From: Lycorma delicatula
Lineage: Eukaryota; Arthropoda; Insecta; Hemiptera; Fulgoridae
Length of the DNA stretch: 64,000 nt
NCBI RefSeq assembly: GCF_047948215.1
Contig: NC_134455.1
Location: forward strand, 162,608,575-162,672,574
Reading direction: 5' to 3'
The notes beneath the pieces are model-generated. The model had not been told where the DNA came from. It worked only from the letters and a program-made list of their open reading frames with translations, and searched no databases. Positions 1-11,835 of this stretch are shown one piece after another; the stretch's first letter is position 1; each line of letters opens with the position of its first letter. The translations under genes and the position numbers were made by a program.

Positions 1-120
1 GTAATGATGTGGACAGTTTTATCAATATTCTTTTTCACTGTTTCTTTTGTAATTGTTCATTATATTTTAATAAATAAATATTGTTCTATAATTTGAAAAT
101 GCGTGTGTTTATTTAAATAG
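1..120 (+). other. possible 3' end of a transcript at the left edge
   Basis: A hydrophobic frame runs from the window start to a stop near 92, and a canonical AATAAA hexamer lies near 69-74, followed about 30 bases later by a GT-rich stretch (about 101-111). This arrangement resembles a polyadenylation site. It may be the tail of a gene lying mostly outside the window, but the hexamer overlaps the open frame, so the coding reading and the polyadenylation reading conflict. No protein family is recognised. Confidence 0.2.
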
Positions 121-180
121 ACATAACATTTATGTAATCAGATTCAGTTGACTCCAGCTTCTCCTAATAACTTAAGCTCT

Positions 181-2250
181 GTAGTTATACTGCAATGGCT
201 AAAGCAGAAAATGCCAATGTTGGTAAGAAAGTAAAGCAGATTAAAATGTATTTCCTGCATCAGCTGATGAGTACACTATTTTAATTGCTGTTATGAATAA
301 CAGTAGTTAAGTTACTACTATGGAAGAAAATCTTATCAATGATTGGAAAGTGGTTAAATCCCATAATGCATGATGAAAACTGAAGTGGCAAAACAAGCTA
401 ATAGCAAGAGAAAGCCAATTTTAGTAATGGTGAAGCTAATTTAAATCTGATCAAACTTAAAAAGAAAGCATTGTTTGTGACGCAATTTGAGAATATTATT
501 GAGTCTTCCAATATACTTGAATTAGTTAAAGCTACACAAATTGAAGAAATTACTTGTACTAGACTCAAAACTAAGAGAAAGGGAAACAACTGTTTTCATA
601 TTGCTGTATCATTTGAAGATTATGAGAAGATTGTTTTCCCTACGATCCGACCAAGAAGAGTTTTGGTTTTTTCATTTTATGGCATGTTGAGAGATAACAA
701 AAATTTAAAAGACCAGTTAATCAAAAGGAAACCAGAGGAGAGCTGAGAAACCCCAGTAATGGACTGTAATGGATTTGATATTTTATATCAAAATGTCAGA
801 GACCTTCATCCTAATCTGATGAGTTTTTGCATATTATGATATTGAAGCTTCAGGTGCACAATATGATATTGCAACTGAGACCAGTTTTAAGGATATCACT
901 TTGTCAACAGATTACTTTTCAAATCACAGGATATTCTATAGAGCTGATAGGAACTATCAAACTTGAAACTAACAAAACTTGTGAAGGAAGTTTTTTGTTA
1001 GCAGTTACCAACAGAATACAAAGTTTGAGAAGAAAAGACTTGGATATTTTTGCAGAATGAGTTTGGGTTAAGATACGCATGAAAAATGCTTATAATCTTT
1101 TAGTTAGAAACCAGTATTTCAGCCCCAACATTCATCCTGAAGTGGTGACCGAATGTTTTAATCAATTAGACAATGATTTTGATTTTGAGTATTACAAAAT
1201 TGTGATATTCAGTAATTTCAATACACCAAGAATCAATTGGAATAATTACTCCCTCAAGTCCAGAATTTAATATTATGCAAGAAAAAATGAGTTCATGGAT
1301 GATAATAAATTATACAACAATGTAATTTTCATTTATTGGAAAGTCATGCTTTGATTTTGGACCTTATATGTTTAATGTGATGAAACTGTGGGCAAGGATA
1401 TAAACTATTTTTTTTTTTAAACGATCCCCTTACCACGTGTGTTTAAGTAGAAAAGGCTGTAATTATTGATTTTAAAGACAAAATTATAATTATTTTCTAG
1501 AAAATCTACCTCTGAATAATGCTTTTTTGATGATGAACTACATTTCCACAAATATTAGCAATGCTGCCATTGCCTTTTCAGTTATTCTATCTAAAAGAAT
1601 GAATAAATAAAATATGTACCTGTGAATAAATAAATATGAATAAATAAGTATGTACCTGTAAGGAGTATAAGACCAAGTACTTTTCCAGTCTGGTTCTCCA
1701 GGGAGCTCATTAAGTCCCTTAAGAGTAAGAAAGTAGGTCATAAAAATGTTTAAAAAAATCGGGTGAGCCTTTTACTATGATGTTAAGGAAAATGTTTAGT
1801 TAACTGTTAAAGAAAGAGCGGCTAAGGATCTGCTGTGGAGAGATGCCTTCGAGAGAGGTAGAATGATAGAAAAAAAGCTGAAAATAAAGCCTGCAAACCT
1901 TTTTAAATATGATAAATGCTAAATTAACATTTGGGATACAGTTACAACAGATGCAAAAGTGCACTGTAAAGAATTTCCAATTACTCTATCAGATTGTTAA
2001 TAAGTTTGGTACACTTTTAATAATGAAGAGAATTATCAAATTTTTGAAACTGCTGGCATTCCTATGTAACTGAAAATAAAATATTACAATGTACATATTT
2101 GCAAGGCTTAGAGGACAATCTGTGGCTGGTATTGACAGCATCCCACCTTTTATAATTTTATAATGAAAGGCATTGCAGAGCTAATTTCACCTGTCTAAGT
2201 GCTTGAACAAGAAGGTTAAAAGGCATCAAAGCAGTTAGTTGTAGTTGAAA
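181..2250 (+). pseudogene. decayed CR1/jockey-like LINE (ORF1, endonuclease, start of RT)
   Basis: A non-LTR retrotransposon relic read on the plus strand through many stops and frame changes. An ORF1-like stretch starts near the ATG at 195; its best part (471-746) has the pattern CTRLKTK...FHIAV...FYGML, as in ORF1 proteins of CR1/jockey-type LINEs. An apurinic endonuclease domain follows at 770-1270, with an N-terminal QNVR motif, a LLAVTN core strand and a (G/S)NFNTPRINW catalytic loop in which the expected GDFN has become SNFN. Past 1400 only short matches remain, ending at about 2110-2200 in GID-SIPPFII, typical of the beginning of the reverse transcriptase domain. No intact frame is longer than 91 residues. 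The RT piece at 31.0-32.0 kb looks like the missing downstream part of the same family. Confidence 0.7.
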
Positions 2251-3362
2251 GGCATTCCTCATTAGTCAAATTGATTCACTGAATAGTTGCAATCCCATCT
2301 TCTATTATATATATAAAATATCTTTATTACCAAACTTAACTTGTATTTTGTGTGCTTACAAACCATAAGTAATAACATGACCATGAACACAATTCCTGAT
2401 TATCAGTTTTTTGTATTACTTACGTGGATTAACTTAACAGAAGAACTGCAGATAACAGTTCCCTAGAGTTAAGTTAAAACAGTTAAGTTAAAATTTATTC
2501 AATTAAATCAGATAAGCTATTCTTTAATTCAGGGATTCTCAGTAATGTTTTTTCACAATAACCATAAATTTTTACATTTAACACAAAGCTAATTGTATAA
2601 TGTCATCACCACCATCATGACATTAAAATCAATATGCAGTGTTAACATTATATAAAACGCAGTCATTACAAAATTCAATAAGTATTTAAAATTCAAAGCA
2701 GACATTTTACAACTAAATGGAGATTATCATCTTATATTATTATAAAATCAAAATTCCTATTTCATTCACTCGCTCAGCACTGTATCTTTGCAACCATTCC
2801 TATTTTATAGAAATATTCTTTAATAAATCCTAGGTAACCAATGAAAAGGGAATTTTTTTGTAATAAAAACTCATTCCTAAATGGCAGAAACTTAAAAAAC
2901 CTAATTCATTGACCACTGAACATATTTAATTGGGACATTTTGTAATTGACTGCCAAAGCAGAAATGAAGAAACTTTTTTGGTAAAATGTAAATTTTCTTA
3001 ACCTTGTTACAGACATTTTTAAAAAGTTTCCTTTACTATCAATGCATGTATGAAATCAACAGCTTCCCTTTATAGCATTCTTTGCTTGATTTTTAGCATC
3101 AAAATGTAGACAAAGATTTTCCTGTCTACATGTAAGCATTCTTCTTCTTTCAGTCAATAACCAAGATTATTCTGTTTTTCAATTGACTGGGAGTAAACCA
3201 CCTAGTATTCCACCTTATATTCCAGTCGACCTGCAAAGCACTGAATTTGCTAGAAAATAGTCATCATGAAAAAGGCCAAAATATTAGAGAAATTTATGGT
3301 ATGAAAGTACCAAAAAAACAGAATGATTTAATAAATGTATGTAGACCTAAATACGAAATTCT
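2251..3362. other. AT-rich intergenic DNA
   Basis: No convincing gene or bounded repeat was seen. A short plus-strand frame near 3170-3260 reads GSKPPSIPPYIPVDLQ before a stop. It is proline-rich and may be an exon remnant or transposase debris, but nothing identifies it. Confidence 0.4.
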
Positions 3363-3629
3363 TCACATTGCTTCACTATCATAAACAAACTCAACATTGG
3401 GATCACTTGGCAGAGGACTATTTGGGTCTAACCACATGGCAAAATCCACTCTTTTTGCATTGTGGTGATCATTATTATTAATACTTACCTCGCTGTCAGT
3501 CTTTTCATCCAAATCAGGAGGTTCATACTCACTTTCACCATCTGAACTAAAAAAACTGTCTTCAGAACTTTCCCTCATTACACGCTCAATTTCAGAACTT
3601 AATAACTTTAGTTTCCTATTATAATCCAT
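3363..3629 (-). CDS. hypothetical acidic protein; probable first exon with a splice donor
   Basis: A minus-strand frame of 88 residues begins at 3629 with ATGG in a reasonable start context (A at -3, G at +4). Residues 18-48 are very acidic and serine-rich (SSEDSFFSSDGESEYEPP). A consensus splice donor, GAG followed by GTAAGTAT, occurs inside the frame with the intron beginning at 3488, so the exon may end at 3489 and the remaining 41 codons may be intron. Acidic serine-rich starts like this are common in piggyBac-type transposases and in nuclear host proteins. No downstream exon was recognised. The function is unknown. Alternatives are a host gene first exon, a piggyBac-type remnant, or chance. 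Confidence 0.35.
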   Translation of the reverse strand: MDYNRKLKLLSSEIERVMRESSEDSFFSSDGESEYEPPDLDEKTDSEVSINNNDHHNAKRVDFAMWLDPNSPLPSDPNVEFVYDSEAM

Positions 3630-5981
3630 AATTAGTAGTATTATGTAATATAAACAACAGTGATGCCAAATTTACAACCCTATTATGACATGTATTGACA
3701 CCATTGCTTAACATATATTGCGTAACATATGTGTGCCTCACATCTCTGAAGACCGCTATGAAAATATCAGGCCATTAAAATAGACCATTACATCATGAAT
3801 AGCAATTTATTTTAAATAGAACACCAGCACAAAAATGGTACACAAATCTGGTACTGTTCCCTAGACTCTAACTATGATATCTTAAAACATTATATTTTAA
3901 ATTATATAATGTTGAGTATAAGCACAGCCATGTGGCAGAATCTTGTAAGTAGAAGGATAAGACTGTTGGGCCATACATTTAGACAACAAAGGTTAGTGAA
4001 TTTAATTCTAAAAGGACGATTATAGAACAACAGCAAAGCAAGACAATGGTTAGAATAATAAACATGGAGATGTCAGAAGTTGAACCTAACCAATTGGCAC
4101 AACAGTAAGGAATGTATATCAAATAATGTAAAGACTAAAGACCCAAAAAGAGAAAATGACAATATTTAGTTTTCTGGTTCTGTTATTTCCATGTTCAGTA
4201 ATATATCCTTACTATAAAATATTAATTTTAGATAAGCTTCCTAGATTTTTATTTATAAATTTTAAATGTAATTTTACAAACATCATTTTTTCAGTTTAAA
4301 GAATTTTCAATAGATATTAAGTGATTTTCATTTATTCAACAAGATTCCAGTTCTATTTTGGTGCATATATTTGTAGATATTATACTTATAACTGTAACTG
4401 TAGTTATGTCTGTTTCAGTGAATATGATGTCAGAATTTAAGTTCAATAATTCTGTAACTGATGGTGAGTAGCAATCAAAATCAAGTAAAATGTGTTAATC
4501 AGCATGGAAATAACTTACATTGTAAATATGAAAAATCAGTCAATCTTTATTCATGTATACAGTTTTTTTTTATTTATAAAATGAATGATACTACATATCG
4601 TTACATATGTACTAGTAATAGTGGTTCTTTACAGGTTACAGCCGACAAAATTACAAATGTGAGTACTAGTAAATTTACAAGTTAGATTATTTATCAAAAT
4701 TTAAAGTTCAGTTAGTTCATTAAATATTAGAGAAGAAATAAAAACTGAGATATCACAAGTCTGTATCACTTGGGCCAGTACTATGAAGTAGATTTTCTGT
4801 GATTTCCCACTTTGTTAAAGTGAATACCATTGTAGTTAACACAACTACAGCTTAAAACATTGTTATCTATACAAACCTATGGCAAAATAAAGTGATGCTG
4901 GATAATGGAAAAAAAGAAATATGCTGCCGAATTGTATGATAAGCGGAAAGAATAAATAAACAAAGTTATTAATAAAATAAAATTATGTTCTAGTGTTGAA
5001 ATTGAAGGTGAGGAAAAGGTGTGTTTTATGGAGATTATGAAGTGTTGTCTAAAATTAAGATACCAGAATAAAACTATTAAAATAATCTCATCAAAAATAC
5101 AAAAGTGTAATACTTTTAAATACTACCAATTAAATACTGTCATTATCATATCTCTAAATCTTGAAGCATTGGTATTCATCAGATTTTTTTGTGGTATTTC
5201 TATCAGCAATAATATTGTTTGAAATGTAAAATAAGGCAATTCATATTGAATAATTTTGTTGATGATTTAAAGCATTTCTTTTAACTTGATATAAAAAAAT
5301 TAAAACTTTTTACATATTTATAACACCAGTGAAATTTCTGCCTCTACTTAGATAAAGTTATGTGTTAAAGATATTGATCTTACAAATTTAATTAATAAAA
5401 AATTTATTAATTAAATATTTCTCTGTTTCTTAGATTATCATTGTTATCCCACTCCAAAGAAAATATTTTTATTTAAATAAAAAGTATATACAGATTACTT
5501 TTTTTATCTATGTATACTTTCTAAATTATTAGACAAGACTACATGAGGTAAAATTTTAAATTTTTTATAAAGAGCACAGGCAAACCTTGATATGTTTTTA
5601 GGAAATTTTTTGCTGACAGCTATTTCCCAATTTTTAGAAAATATTTAATAATCATAGGTAACAAAAAGTATTTGTTTTCTATTTTTTTACCATTTTACTA
5701 AAGTACTCAGTTTAATTCTATACTTCTCTCAAATCAAAATAAATAAGTTGTTTTGTAATCAGAAGAGTATTCCTTGCTTTATTAAATATTAAAAAATTTA
5801 TATTCTAAAACATAACAGAATATTAATTAATTTATGTTACCATATTTTGTAAATGATTCCAATTTATCTATATCAGTTGATAATTACTTGAAAGGATGCG
5901 AAAATTCTGTGTAAAAGTTCAAAAATCAATCATTGGTTTCATTAAAATTGTGTAACCACAAGTTGGTTAATCATTTACATA
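3630..5981. other. AT-rich intergenic DNA, no gene seen
   Basis: Only short frames (up to 74 residues) with no family resemblance are present. No bounded repeat was recognised. Confidence 0.4.
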
Positions 5982-6671
5982 GCATGAATTGATGATAAAA
6001 GATCAAATATTTCATTAAAACATTTTTCACTACAGTGTTGGAAACACTAAACATAAAATGCTAGTGATAATTTTCCATTCTACTTTTAATGGTGTTTCTT
6101 CTTCTAGCAATGTAAGTATATTTTTTATACATCATCAGCAATTATGTATTTTTTATTTTTTATTTAGCACTAATAAGATGTATCCTTTTGAAGTCCGCCC
6201 AACTTATAAAATAACAATTTTAACAAACTATTTATTATTTGGAAGTAAATGTTATTTGACTGTTAATTATTTTCCTTTATACTCTTATACTTTAGAAGAT
6301 TATATAATATATTAAAAAATAGCTTTAATTACATTTTATTGTGACCTAAATAAGCACAAAATATAATTACAATATTAAGTAGCATCTGTTTACCCATAAC
6401 TGGCGATAAATTATGCACAGATTAAAGAAAAACTATTAATTTTAGGTTTGGGATCTATAATCAAAATATCAAAACAATATAGAGTGGATAAATAGTATAA
6501 AGTGAGTTTTGCTTTGCATACAATCTAATGTTTCTATACTTTTTTTGTACACCACAACAGTTATCAATAAAAGTAGAAAGGAAAAATATCACTAACATTT
6601 TACGTTTGGTGTTTCCAACAGTGCAGTGAAAAATGTTTTAAGAAAATATTTGATTCTGTATCAACTCATGC
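5982..6671. mobile_element. 690-bp MITE with about 95-bp terminal inverted repeats
   Basis: The left arm (5982-6076) and right arm (6580-6671) are imperfect reverse complements along their whole length. The conserved core in both arms is ACATTTTTCACT, then GTTGGAAACAC. The 500-bp interior is AT-rich with no plausible transposase, so the element is non-autonomous. Each arm contains an internal TTAA about 30 bases from its outer edge, so it is possible that only the inner part is the true element, with a TTAA target (piggyBac-type). The similarity continues outside TTAA, which argues against that. Confidence 0.7.
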
Positions 6672-6966
6672 TTAAAAACTCTTATCTTAAGGTTATCTGC
6701 TATCTCAATGTGAACTCGTAACTATCAATTTAAACAATTATTTGTTCAAATGGTAAATATCATAATTACCTGCTTACATAATGTTGTATAAACAGATATC
6801 AACATTTATCAAAATGCATAATCCATAAAAATACTTTCCTCTTTTACATAGTAACAATTTAAAAATAATAATGTATCAGCCACCCCATTGAATTATGTAA
6901 AATTAAAGACTTAGTGAAACTGATGTAATTAAAGCAAAAAAGTGCTTTTCTTATCTATTTGAATTT

Positions 6967-7097
6967 TCCTGGTAAAATTGTGGTAGCTGAAATTTAAATC
7001 AAAAACAGGAATTTTTCTGTTGATTTTCTATTAAAAATGTAAAGAGTCAAAGGTTGCAAGATATGGTAAAAGTCTTACCTGTTTGAATTGCATGACT
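6967..7097 (+). repeat. shared block, copy 1 (matches 22145-22285)
   Basis: About 130 bp closely matching 22145-22285 in the same orientation. Shared words include GGTAGCTGAAATTTAAATCA, GATTTTCTATTAAAAAT (GGTTTTCTATTAAAAAT in the other copy) and GGTAAAAG-TTTACCT. Here it is followed after about 70 bp by a plus-strand coding remnant. At the other copy it precedes minus-strand coding remnants. It may be an intergenic or control segment of the AT-rich element, or simply a dispersed repeat. Confidence 0.6.
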
Positions 7098-7166
7098 AGT
7101 GAATAATTCTTATTCTTATAGAATAAGTAAAGATTTTGTGACTTATTCATACAATTTATGTCAAAG

Positions 7167-7536
7167 ATGGATTATTTCAATGTTATTTTTAAAGGAAAGA
7201 AGACAGTTTCTATAGAAATTTCGAATCTTGAAATCGAGGAAGAAATATTTACACTCTCTCATTTTTTAAAGATAAATTAAATGTTACAGAAGAAGATCTG
7301 ACAGGTATTTTGATGGAGATTTACAGCTTGGTAAAAACGATTCTACATTTTCCACATTGACAAAATCTGTACCAAATTATATGTAAACATACCCAGCAAT
7401 GTCTGAAAACGAACGCCGTTTTCAGCGTGCCACTGTTGCTTTTCCTGAATTTTCTAACAAGTTTTCATATGTAACAAGTGAAAATAGTAATAAACAAAGA
7501 AAACAGCTTGATTCTTTGACCTTTAGAAGCGATTAG
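7167..7536 (+). pseudogene. AT-rich coding remnants, unknown element (plus strand)
   Basis: Two short frames read like broken protein-coding sequence. The first starts at ATG 7167 (MDYFNVIFKGKK) and stops at 7278-7280; in another frame the lysine/glutamate-rich character continues (TEEDLTGILMEIYSLVK). The second runs 7399-7536 (45 residues, starting MSENERRFQRATVAF). The residue makeup (K, N, I, E, F, with AT-ending codons) is like the remnants at 10255-10529 and 19190-22013. No known family was recognised. It is assigned tentatively to the same ancient element because of the shared 130-bp block just upstream. Confidence 0.35.
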
Positions 7537-7604
7537 TCATAATTATTGAACTGATATAATGCTGTACCAGGGTATAGGCTCTAAAACAGATTACATATAA
7601 ATAT

Positions 7605-8560
7605 TATTAGCATCCCGTCGCGGCTTCACCCACTCTATATGATTACTTGCTTTTCGCGTCAGGTCAATTTTTCAAGTCGCGGTAATTCAACTAACCGCAG
7701 GCTGGCTCAGCCAGTCGTGTCGCAAATACAGTAACAGTGGCCGTGGCTGTGTTGATTTAGCCGCAGCGCTGTACACATCATTGCACGCCTTAAAAAATTG
7801 AAACTAAAAAAAAACGAAAATGGTTTTTAGATATTTATCTGAAGAGTATTTGCAAGAACAAATGTACTGAATATCTCGTTATGTATAATCGGAAATCGGG
7901 AAAATTTGCAGACGTTGTTCAAAATTATTTTACCTTTCTTCACCCCTTTCAAGGTCGAATTTCAGAAAATCTTGAGGTTGGTTTTTAGACATTCACATGA
8001 AGACTACATACACCAAAAATAAAATTGATATCTTCATTTGTTACCGAGAAATTAAAAAATATTTGGTGTCAACCAAATTCAAAAAATCCATTTTACTCTT
8101 TAAACTTGGAATTTCAAAAAAAATTACTAACTGATTTTAGATATTCCCATAAAAATTATACATACCAAAAATCAAATTGATATCTACATATGTTACCGAG
8201 AAATTAAAAAAGTAGTGAACTTCACTTTTACTCCATTTTAACCCTTTAAACTCGGAATTTCAATAAATCCTTTAATATAATAATCCAAAAATATAATAAT
8301 GAAATAAAAGGATTAATCTATTTTCTCCTTAATGAATATCTTTAATTCACAACTTCACCCTCCTTAAGGGCGAAGAAATAATGAATATTTTTAATATCTT
8401 AACCTGCAAGGGAGCTAGAGTCTCAGTCGATGGCTTAAAACCATTCCTGGGATAACAGGAATGTATCCTGCAAATTTGAAAGTGACCGGTTGGTTGGTTC
8501 TCGCGTGATGCGATTACAAACAAACAGACAAACTTTATATATATATATATATACATTTCC
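7605..8560. repeat. dispersed repeat with three ~155-bp tandem units and a (TA)n tail
   Basis: A GC-richer start (7611-7800, with CCCGTCGCGGCTTCACCC) leads into about three diverged tandem units beginning near 7818, 7978 and 8133. Each has a TTTTTAGATATT-like start, and the last two share TTGTTACCGAGAAATTAAAAA or TATGTTACCGAGAAATTAAA. After about 8340 comes a GC-richer stretch ending in AACAAACAGACAAACTT and a (TA)n microsatellite at about 8535-8553. The whole looks like an interspersed element whose internal part is a short tandem array. The class (RTE-type tail or DNA element) cannot be decided by eye. Confidence 0.55.
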
Positions 8561-9930
8561 GAATAATCGTGATCTGTTAGATCGAGATTGTATCTGATGT
8601 ATGCAAAAGTTATCCTTCCACCAACGAAAAAATACCCAGTTTGAAATTTGAAAATCGGACGATTGTTTACAGAGATATTATAAGAGCACTCCATTTCACC
8701 TCCCAAAACTGCGCCCAGGGGCATCCCGTTTGTTACCAGTTGATGGTGATGATTGGTCTAACTTCCCACGAGGTGCTTTCATACCTCACCACTCTAGCCT
8801 CACATGCAGTCCCCACGGGAAGTCGTTTTTGTAAAACTGACATATTTTTAATTTATTAAATATTATTTTATTTAACGTAAATTTAAGTCTATTATTTTTG
8901 TAATATTATTTATTCAAATGATTCGAATAATTCAGTTTAAACTCAGCTCACACAGTGATAGGGACTCACAGATCACAGTTCACAGTTCATTAATTCAGTC
9001 CATTAAAGTTTATGCTTCAACCGGCAAATCTTCACTGCCACATACACATTATTTTTTGAGATGAAATATTTCTGAAAACCTTCTCAGTTATGCCAAGAAA
9101 CATGGGTAAAAATTTGGTTGCGATTGACGAGTAGTTTATTTGTTAATCCCGAACAAACAAAAACCCTCTTCCTCGTTATATAATACTATAGATATTGACG
9201 TATTAGTTGAAAAGTATAGTCATTACCGCATAAAAAGTTATATTCTAGTAGGTTAGTTTTTAAATAAAAAAAAATGAGGTAAGTTACCTTGTAAGTAGCT
9301 CGAATATTGAAAATGCTAAAAATGTTACTGAAATTTGCTGTAATTTAACAACAAAATATTTTCTGTAAATTACAATACTTGCTGTAATTTAACAACAAAT
9401 AAAAACGAGTGTGATTTTAAATTAGAATAGAAGTATAATATAAACCAATCTTCTGTTATGGGTAACTGTTATGTAACAAGCCATCATAAAAAAATCCCAC
9501 CCCAAATATTTTTTACACCAAATGATTTTATATTCTTTTTATCTTACAGTTAAATTAGGTTCTGGTATAACTTTTATTGGTTACCTTCATTAGTGTGAAT
9601 GAAGGTGGTGGTTACCTTCATTTATCTTGTAAATGTATTGTAAATAAACAGTTTAAAACTTTGAAAATCAGTAAAACTTAAAGGTAGTTTGTTAATACAA
9701 AAGCGGAGTAAACTGACTTTTTAAATGTTAGCTTTTTTGCCATATTTAATGTTTTTTTTTTTTCTTTTTTTTAATTACAGTATGTTATTTATAAGTACCT
9801 AAAAAGAAAGATTTTTATTTAATATGCAACCTAGGTATTTGTAGAAGTCAACAGCTTTAATCGTTTGGCAGCTACAAATCTCGTCAAGGTGAGGTCTTGT
9901 GAAGTGTTAGGGCATTTCTGTTTAAAAGCG
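8561..9930. other. intergenic DNA, partly repeat-like
   Basis: 8570-8830 continues the GC-richer dispersed repeat. The minus-strand 125-codon frame across 8347-8724 runs through the (TA)n tract and is not taken as a gene. Around 9310-9395 a short word GCTGTAATTTAACAACAAA occurs twice. Nothing else was identified. Confidence 0.4.
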
Positions 9931-9939
9931 GTTGAATGA

Positions 9940-10250
9940 TAGGTAACTGAAATTTATATAGTAATGATTTATATAGCAAATGATTTTTGTATGGTAATTG
10001 ACATTTTATCAAAATTTCTTTCATCTAAATAATTACAAATAAAATCATAAATACTCCACAATCTGGCAAAGAATTTACGTAATATACATATCTTTTTTTC
10101 TTATACTTTTTTAAACAATCTTCACAAGTTTTTTCCTAAGATAAAGACGTATTATTACATCTAATGCATAATTTTTTCTCAAAACGTTTTTATTATAATA
10201 AACATAATAATATAAGAATTGTTGTTAGAAGTTTTTGCTTTGTAGAATTG
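9940..10250 (-). pseudogene. possible AT-rich coding remnant (minus strand)
   Basis: In three alternating minus-strand frames short segments look coding, including a segment with several cysteines and the run KKYKKKRYVYYVNSLPDC. The composition is like the other AT-rich remnants of the region. No family was recognised, and the assignment is weak because each open piece is short. Confidence 0.22.
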
Positions 10251-10671
10251 AAAAATGTCAATTAAAGTTTTACAAAATACAATAAATACGTTATTAATAA
10301 AATGGCTTTATTAATAAAGATTTTATTACAATTTTAAGCTGCGATCGAATGGGGCAAAAAAGAAATTAAGAAAGATGTATAGGCACCAAATAAATCTAAA
10401 CAATTTAAAAATTATATAAAAGTACAGAGAAAATTGTTTATAAAAATAAAAGAATGGGAAAAAACAATGGAAGGATTTAAAACAGCTGTTGGTGTAGAAA
10501 AAGTACAAGAATTAAAAGAAAAGATCTAATGTGGGTAGCACATGACTTCCTTGTACGCCTATTAAATTACATATACACATTTTATGAAAATGAAAGTACA
10601 TAAAATTTTATTTCATTAATAAATTCTGTTATTTTTTCATATTTTTTTTGTATTGTTATTATTGAATTAAT

Positions 10672-11052
10672 TTCTCAAACAGGGTTACCTCTGATATATT
10701 TAATAAATTATAAAAAAATTATTAAAATATGAAAAATTCACGTTACCAGCAAACTGAGTGTGACTCAAGATCTTTCGGTTTGTTTCAAAACCATCAGGAG
10801 TAAAAAATATTATAATAAGTTAAAAAATAAAATAATGTCAAAGGTTAAAATTCTTAGTCATGACTGTTTGCATTCTAATAGGTAAGAATGCATACATCGT
10901 GACTGTAAATATTTTAACCTTTGACATTATTTTAATTTTTTAACTTATTATAATATTTTTTTACTCCTGATGATGGTTTTGAAATAAATCGAAAGATCCT
11001 TGAGTCATACTTAATTTGCTGATAAGGTGGATTTTTCATTTTTTTTAATAAT
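10672..11052. mobile_element. foldback (snapback) MITE with ~150-bp arms
   Basis: The sequence 10717-11054 is close to one complete inverted repeat centred near 10880. The left arm (GTGACTCAAGATCTTTCGG, ACCATCAGGAGTAAAAAA, AATGTCAAAGGTTAAAA) is mirrored by the right arm with few differences. It is flanked by a near-perfect 16-bp direct repeat, TTATTATTGAATTAAT (10656-10671) and TTATTATTGAATTATT (11053-11068). The uninterrupted copy of repeat A near 39125 has this word once, which supports an insertion here with duplication of the site. Confidence 0.75.
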
Positions 11053-11179
11053 TTATTATTGAATTATTATTTATCGTAAAAATGTTATACAATTAGAGGT
11101 TAATAATTATTAATATAATTAATAATTATATAATTATAATAAATAAATAATTATAATTATTATATAATTATATATATAT

Positions 11180-11835
11180 TTTTTTTTTTTTTAACTGAAT
11201 TTTTACGGGCATCGACTGCTAAGGTCATTAGCCCCGTCACATTCTTTAAAAGAAATTATTATCTCCATCAGGATCGTCATATGTAAGGGTGTAAAGGACC
11301 CTTACATTTTATTTAAAAACACAAAATTCACAATAAACATTAAAACATAAAAGACAAGGACAATCACAAACACTTACGGGGTGTAAAGGGCCCCAATATT
11401 AAAATTTGAGATAGGTTCTCAAAAGACCATGAAATTAAAATTAAAATTAAACTTATCAATACCATATCTTTCTTTCTTTCTTCTACGAAGTCTCATTTAT
11501 AGTTTGTTTAAGCACCCTCGGGGCGACCAGAACCGCCGTTGAGCAGTATATCAGTCGTGCCAGGGTGCCGTGGCAGTTGAATCCTTCTTATATCAGGTCA
11601 TAGGCATGCACGGCGTACACCCATAGTCTTGCGCCCTCAATCCACCCTTGAGGGTCCCCCATGCCATCATCGGACACACCCCGACTCACTGCTCTTGAAT
11701 GCAGGTGAGCCAAAATGGCCTAGGCAAGAGGGCTACCCCTCCCGTCACTATACGTGCCACGCTTCGAGACTGCCTTATATGTATATATAAAACTACCGCT
11801 TAGAGTATCTTTTACCACAGCTTTAAACTTCCATT
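11180..11835 (-). other. 3' untranslated region of the I-like LINE
   Basis: Non-coding GC-rich sequence following the RT/RNase H stop, ending in the A tract. Its last 30 bases before the tract (11205-11232 on the plus strand, containing CATCGACTGC and GTCATTAGC) resemble the tail of the SINE at 43284-43436, with 23 of 28 positions identical by eye. Confidence 0.65.

Noticed and set aside
8347..8724. 125-codon minus-strand frame
   Set aside because: Runs through a (TA)n microsatellite and a dispersed repeat; no protein resemblance.
11100..11180. An exact target-site duplication of the I-like LINE
   Set aside because: Both flanks are AT repeats with many chance matches, so no single duplication can be supported.
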